Assembly: GCA_964453435.1 (NCBI GenBank)
Contig: CAYVQZ010000063.1
Coordinates: forward strand, 1-27,228
Direction of reading: 5' to 3'
Origin: CAYVQZ01 sp964453435
Lineage (GTDB): Bacteria; Abyssobacteria; SURF-5
Length of the DNA stretch: 27,228 nt
This document shows, piece by piece, positions 23,301-27,228 of the stretch (its first letter is position 1; each line of letters begins with the position of its first letter). Made by a program: the position numbers and the translations under genes. The notes below the pieces were generated by a model that was not told where the DNA came from, searched no databases, and saw only the letters and a program-made list of their open reading frames with translations.

Positions 23301-24986
23301 ATGATTTTCCTATCTTTTTACCTGTCAAACAACCGCGGCGTCGCAATCATAGCCGTAACGATGGTGTTGGTTGTGGGCGCTCTGTTGGGAGGCGCGATTG
23401 TTGCGACAACCACCCAGGACGTCCAGCTTTCCGAGCGCACTCACAGGGACGTGCAAGCCCTGTATCTCGCCGAGAGCGCGAAGGAGCGCGCATACAGGGA
23501 GATCATGGATAACGACAGTTTTACCACCCTGGCGGCCCAGGGAGTTTTGCAGGGCGTTACCATGATGGGTGGCGACTACGACCTCTTTGCCAGAACTTTG
23601 TCGGAGCCGCCTCCGGACACGGTGCCGAAAGTTGTGGAAATTGTGGCCACGGGAAATATGGGCGGCACGCATTCGGAAGTCACGGTGGTCGCCGAAGTGA
23701 TTCGTGAAAATGTCAGCGTGTGGAACAACGCGATTTTCGGAGGCGCAGGACAAACCGGAGGCGTGATTAATGGTAACTGCGCAATTCATGGTTCGGTCCA
23801 TTTGCTCGGCGACAACGTGGGTATTGGCAACAATTCGATTGAGGCGCTTGAATTGAATGGCACAGCGCTCGTTCATAACAACTACACCGGAATGCCGGCC
23901 GCGCTTCTGGCAAAGGTTCCTGCGCTTCCGACGACAGAGTTCGGCGGGGAAACCATTTCAACCCTGAGCGCGAAGCTTCGGGTCAAGCAAGGGTCGGTGG
24001 GTGTTTCGGGTAACTCGGAAATAGGCGAAGCAAACATCATTGGCAACGGCATCAAAGAGACGATGGACGGAATCTATATCGAGACGGATTCGAGTGCGAC
24101 CCGTTGGACGGGCAATCAGGTCACAGACGGCGTCCCGAATCCGGACAGCGTTCAATCCGACAACGGCACGGATGCGCTCTACGATTTAGGTGACGCCGTG
24201 CAATTTCCGGAACTCGACCAGCCATATACCGACCCCGACACCGGTGTCACATACACCTCGTATGAGCAGTACTTTAACCTTAATGCGCTGGTGATTCCCC
24301 CCCCGGGCGTGACAGCCACCTTGTCGGACGGCGAACTTGTACTCGACAAGAGTAATGACGCGCTCACTGACTTGCAGGCGATTGGCTCCGACCCCAACCT
24401 GTCGGCCGACATCACCGTGACAGTCAGCGGCAGCACGGCGACAATTACGAAAACCGCCGTTTCCGGCGAAGTCGTCGGCTCGCTGAGTTACGATAATTCA
24501 ACCGGCGAGCTTGCCATCGAGGGGATGATCAAGGTCGAGGGCAACCTCGTGATTGGACAGAAAAGTTTCCCGATCACCTACGATGGGACCGGCACCATAT
24601 GCGCGGGCATCACAACCGCCAGCGGAGATGGGGCAGGCGATGTCGAGGTTCATTCGAACTTGTTGCCGAAAGGAATATTTCCAGTCGATGACGCGCTGGG
24701 ACTCATGGCGAAGGACGACGTGCTGCTGGCGACCGGCCCGGGAGATTCGCAGCTTTCCATGGCCGGCGCGTTCTATGCGCTGGATCAGATTGTGTCCACG
24801 AAACAGAACGAGATACTCGGCACGTTTGTTTGCAACTATTTTGATATGGGCACGAACGTTCCGAAGATATATCAGGTTCCCGAACTCATCAATCATCTGC
24901 CGCCTGGCTTGATTGGGGGGGCTCCCATCTGGGTAACGACCGGGTTCGACGAAAGAAGCTGGCAAGTGAGAAATTGGCGCGATTGA
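23301..24986 (+). CDS. PilX-like type IV pilus assembly protein with long beta-rich extracellular region
   Basis: A 561-residue protein. Its N-terminus (NNRGVAIIAVTMVLVVGALLG, then ALYLAESAKERAYRE) fits the PilX N-terminal family, whose members lack the standard FTLIE cleavage motif but associate with minor pilins. The membrane helix spans about residues 13-35. The rest, rich in Gly, Asn, Thr and Val, suggests a large beta domain, possibly parallel beta helix around 150-260. Only two or three cysteines are present. It is longer than typical PilX (about 150-200 residues). A GAGGAGG site lies eight bases before the ATG. The final part (YFDMGTNVPKIYQVPEL) recalls other large PilX-like proteins of environmental bacteria. 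Function beyond a surface or pilus role is unknown. Confidence 0.78.
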   Translation: MIFLSFYLSNNRGVAIIAVTMVLVVGALLGGAIVATTTQDVQLSERTHRDVQALYLAESAKERAYREIMDNDSFTTLAAQGVLQGVTMMGGDYDLFARTLSEPPPDTVPKVVEIVATGNMGGTHSEVTVVAEVIRENVSVWNNAIFGGAGQTGGVINGNCAIHGSVHLLGDNVGIGNNSIEALELNGTALVHNNYTGMPAALLAKVPALPTTEFGGETISTLSAKLRVKQGSVGVSGNSEIGEANIIGNGIKETMDGIYIETDSSATRWTGNQVTDGVPNPDSVQSDNGTDALYDLGDAVQFPELDQPYTDPDTGVTYTSYEQYFNLNALVIPPPGVTATLSDGELVLDKSNDALTDLQAIGSDPNLSADITVTVSGSTATITKTAVSGEVVGSLSYDNSTGELAIEGMIKVEGNLVIGQKSFPITYDGTGTICAGITTASGDGAGDVEVHSNLLPKGIFPVDDALGLMAKDDVLLATGPGDSQLSMAGAFYALDQIVSTKQNEILGTFVCNYFDMGTNVPKIYQVPELINHLPPGLIGGAPIWVTTGFDERSWQVRNWRD

Positions 24987-24997
24987 GGAGAAAATCC

Positions 24998-25531
24998 ATG
25001 GAGCAAAGACAAAAGAAAGAGCTTATGCTCGGAGTCGGCGCAGCGATTGTTTTGATTCTGTTCGGAGTGTTGAAGGTGATTCTTGGCTCCGCTCATCCCT
25101 CGGAAGCGGTTGCCGGTCCTTCCGGAGAAACCGTGGTGACGGCGAGCGAACATAAATCAACCACGCTGAAGGTCCGCGAGCAACTCGAGGTCGAGGGCAG
25201 AGAACGAGCGCGAGCGGCAATCGAGGAACACAAGAAAGCGATTTCGGCGAATTGGTATTCGAATGAAACGCCCGACCGTCTTATGGCTATTGGAAACCTT
25301 TACCAATATAAGGTAAAAGACAATCATTCGGCCCTCGAGCACTACAGGGCGCTCATCGATAATTTTCCTCAGCACAGCGGCGCGCCGCAGGCTTACGTTG
25401 AGATAGCGACCTGCTATGAGAAGCTGGGAGAACCGGGCCAGGCGATGTACGTTTATCAGGAGATGATTGAAAAGCTCGACCCTTCGCTTCAGCACACGAA
25501 ATTCGCGAAGCTGAAGCTCGAGGGGAAATAG
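24998..25531 (+). CDS. Membrane-anchored TPR-repeat protein
   Basis: A 177-residue protein with a short basic N-terminus (EQRQKKE), one membrane helix at about residues 10-29, then a linker and a helical region. The pattern RLMAIGNLYQYKVKDNHSA, ALEHYRALIDNFPQHSGA and VEIATCYEKLGEPGQAMYV looks like two to three tetratricopeptide repeats, which usually bind other proteins. I chose the ATG at 24998, preceded by GAGGAG seven to eight bases upstream, over a TTG at 24974 that overlaps the PilX-like gene. As last gene of the pilin-like operon it may act as an assembly or inner-membrane platform factor; this is inference from position. Confidence 0.8.
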   Translation: MEQRQKKELMLGVGAAIVLILFGVLKVILGSAHPSEAVAGPSGETVVTASEHKSTTLKVREQLEVEGRERARAAIEEHKKAISANWYSNETPDRLMAIGNLYQYKVKDNHSALEHYRALIDNFPQHSGAPQAYVEIATCYEKLGEPGQAMYVYQEMIEKLDPSLQHTKFAKLKLEGK

Positions 25532-25617
25532 TCCGATTGGCGCGGCCAGGGATGTCCCTCCGCTCTATCCGCTTGGACCGCGCTTTGGGAAAAGGCAGAA
25601 GCAGTGCCAACATCAGG

Positions 25618-25640
25618 GGGCGCAGCCAGTAGCTGCGCCC
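25618..25640. terminator. Perfect nine-base-stem hairpin between convergent genes
   Basis: GGGCGCAGC and GCTGCGCCC pair perfectly around a five-base loop. On the plus strand GACCTGTTTT follows, a weak T-run. It lies 86 bases after the TPR gene and just past the phosphoesterase stop, so it may end transcription from both sides. Confidence 0.6.
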
Positions 25641-25649
25641 GACCTGTTT

Positions 25650-26903
25650 TCAGTCTTCGTCTGTGCCTTTCCAGCCGTACGGCACGAATGAAATGTCGAA
25701 CTGTTCCCCGTCGACGCGAACCAGTGTGAATCCCTCCGGCCACGTGCTGGCGCCGACAGCCCGGTCGCCTTTCCACCATTCGCCGCTTATGGAGCCGCCC
25801 ACGACGAACAGCGCATCCTGCTCGTTCGTCTTCCAGTGGACTGTTTCGAACGTGTGGTAATGTCCCGCCAGAACGAGTTTCAATTTGTACGGCCGCAGTG
25901 TCTCTCCGAGAAGCTTCGGAAAATCGAAAACCTGATGTTTCAGTGCGCGTCCGCCACCGGGAACATTGACGACCTCGCTTTTCAGGCCATAGGCGCTGCT
26001 CAGAGCATTCAGGGTTGGTATATGCGTCACGAGTATAAGGGGTTTACCTGGGTCGGTGTATGAGAGGTCCTTCCGCAGCCACCCGAGCTGTCCGTTGTCG
26101 ACGATTCCAAAGTATGTCGGCTTGCCCTCATCGTCAACCGTGCGGCCGACGCTGTCGAGCACAACGAAATGGCAATGGTCGTAATTGAATGAGTAGTATG
26201 TCGGACCGAAGTACTTCTGATATATCTTCTTGCCGTAGAGAGGAGGTTCGGTTTTCGGATTCGGCAATCCTATCCAGCCGAAAATGTCATGGTTCCCAAT
26301 CGCGTGGTAGAAAGGAACCCGGATAATCGGCGCCAGCAGATTCGTGTATAGTTCATACTGCTGCTTGACCATCTCAATATCTTCTACCCTGAGACCGTCG
26401 AGGATGATGTCGCCGCCGTGAATTACAACGGCGGGGTTCAGATTGGTCACTGCCTTATACGCCTTCGCTGTTCCTTCCTCCGCTCCCCTCCATCGGCTCG
26501 CATGAGTGTCGCTGACGAAGATGAAGCTGAATTGCTCCTCGTTTTGCGCTTGCCGGTTCGGAACAAGAGGAAAATCGATTTCCCGGGCTTCCCGTTCACC
26601 GTTTTCGATGACCCGATAGAACTTGTTTTCGGCGGCGTGATGGGAGCCGGGAACCGAGATAAAAAGAATCCGACCCTCCTCAGATTGAATCCGATATCGG
26701 CCACGCTTGTCAGTGACAACGACATCTGTGCCGTCGGAGACAGCGACTTTGTCCATACCGGTCTCGTCTCGGTCGAGAGTTCCGTTCCGATTGGAATCTT
26801 CAAAGACGGTTCCCCGAACGAGCAGCTCTGCGGGCCACGCTTGAGCGGGCGTCCAGGTCGCCAATCCCAACATCGCCGTAAGGCACAGGAGCATTTTGCG
26901 CAC
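25650..26903 (-). CDS. Exported calcineurin-like metallophosphoesterase
   Basis: A 417-residue secreted or periplasmic phosphoesterase. A signal peptide covers about residues 1-22 (cleavage near AQA). An SdrD B-like beta domain with the calcium-type loop DSNRNGTLD follows at about 35-44. The catalytic domain has D132/H134 (SDTH), D165 (GGD), GNHD at 203-206, H294 (VTHIP) and GHYH at 347-350, a full set of two-metal ligands. It would hydrolyse phosphomonoesters or diesters; the substrate is unknown. The start is a GTG at 26903, favoured because AAGGAAGG lies six bases upstream, whereas the in-frame ATG three codons later is 15 bases away. It faces the pilin-like operon, with a shared hairpin between. 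Confidence 0.92.
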   Translation of the reverse strand: MRKMLLCLTAMLGLATWTPAQAWPAELLVRGTVFEDSNRNGTLDRDETGMDKVAVSDGTDVVVTDKRGRYRIQSEEGRILFISVPGSHHAAENKFYRVIENGEREAREIDFPLVPNRQAQNEEQFSFIFVSDTHASRWRGAEEGTAKAYKAVTNLNPAVVIHGGDIILDGLRVEDIEMVKQQYELYTNLLAPIIRVPFYHAIGNHDIFGWIGLPNPKTEPPLYGKKIYQKYFGPTYYSFNYDHCHFVVLDSVGRTVDDEGKPTYFGIVDNGQLGWLRKDLSYTDPGKPLILVTHIPTLNALSSAYGLKSEVVNVPGGGRALKHQVFDFPKLLGETLRPYKLKLVLAGHYHTFETVHWKTNEQDALFVVGGSISGEWWKGDRAVGASTWPEGFTLVRVDGEQFDISFVPYGWKGTDED

Positions 26904-27228
26904 ACCACACCTTCCTTTCCTTCAGAACGATATCGAGTTTACCATACTGTCCCGAGAAGGACAAAGAAAACTCGTTTGCGAAAGCTGAACCGCAATGGCG
27001 CAAGGAGCGGAAGTATTAAAGAAGGACCTTATTCTCTGGCGCAACACAAAGAAGACTTGAACGGCACTCGCAAAACCCTGGGCCTTCCTGTATAATTCAC
27101 GCATTCGGACTTGATGTGGGAGAAGGATTCGGTCGACTGACAGGCCCATACGAATCTGTCCCGCGATTGCCAAGCGAAGGGGACTGTGAATCTGTCCGAC
27201 AATTATGAATGTCAGCGAAAACGAAGCG
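26904..27228. other. Gene-free right end of the window
   Basis: No convincing gene is seen in these 325 bases. TATAAT occurs at 27091-27096 without a good -35 box and could belong to a gene starting beyond the window. The end carries a repeat module (27152-27212). A long plus-strand frame covering 26418-27095 runs mostly antisense to the phosphoesterase and is not credible. Confidence 0.5.
27152..27212. repeat. Dispersed repeat module, copy 2
   Basis: GAATCTGTCCCGCGATTGC (27152-27170) matches 21232-21250 with one difference. Its first ten bases recur at 27188-27197 as a direct repeat, after GGGGACTGT. The module may continue past the window edge. Confidence 0.55.

Overview
The window (27,228 bases, moderately GC-rich) comes from a bacterium with a Gram-negative type envelope. 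This is inferred from a lipoprotein signal, a twin-arginine signal on a molybdoenzyme, periplasmic c-type cytochromes and type IV pilin-like proteins. The mixture of genes suggests an uncultivated, largely anaerobic or microaerobic lineage: a nitrate-reductase-like molybdoenzyme with a bc-type electron path, an ADP-forming acyl-CoA synthetase subunit of the kind common in archaea, a ketol-acid reductoisomerase with an added lysine-rich tail, and pseudopilins. I cannot name the phylum from sequence alone. I saw no rRNA, tRNA, CRISPR array or transposase gene.

Region 1 (1-10065, + strand) is one tightly packed operon of six genes with overlaps or gaps of only a few bases. It encodes a fused cytochrome b, a membrane-anchored nine-heme cytochrome c, and then the four parts of a type II DMSO-reductase-family enzyme: a Tat-exported molybdopterin subunit, a NarH-like four-cluster iron-sulfur subunit, a heme-b gamma subunit of the ethylbenzene dehydrogenase/selenate reductase type (here a lipoprotein), and a TorD-like chaperone. 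Together they look like a complete path between the quinone pool and a periplasmic molybdoenzyme. The substrate and the direction of electron flow cannot be read from the sequence. The FS0 cluster ligands appear unusual (Cys/Asp/Cys/Cys). The operon probably starts upstream of the window.

Region 2 (10068-16416, - strand) holds an ADP-forming acyl-CoA synthetase alpha-type subunit, the primosomal helicase PriA, an HNH endonuclease with a clear sigma70 promoter, a hotdog thioesterase and an exported PEBP/YbhB-family protein. An apparently empty stretch lies at 14915-15337.

Region 3 (16659-21146) holds a sugar:cation symporter of the GPH family (+), then ketol-acid reductoisomerase and an M28 peptidase with a PKD-like tail (both -).

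Region 4 (21147-22101) is nearly 1 kb without a convincing gene. It carries a repeat module also found at the right end of the window, a strong hairpin, and an AT-rich block with an extended -10 promoter overlapped by a perfect palindrome.

Region 5 (22102-25531, +) is a pilin-like operon: a PilV/GspI-like pseudopilin, a PilW/GspJ-like pseudopilin, a PilX-like protein and a membrane-anchored TPR protein. A hairpin separates it from a convergent, exported metallophosphoesterase (25650-26903, -). The last 325 bases hold no recognisable gene.
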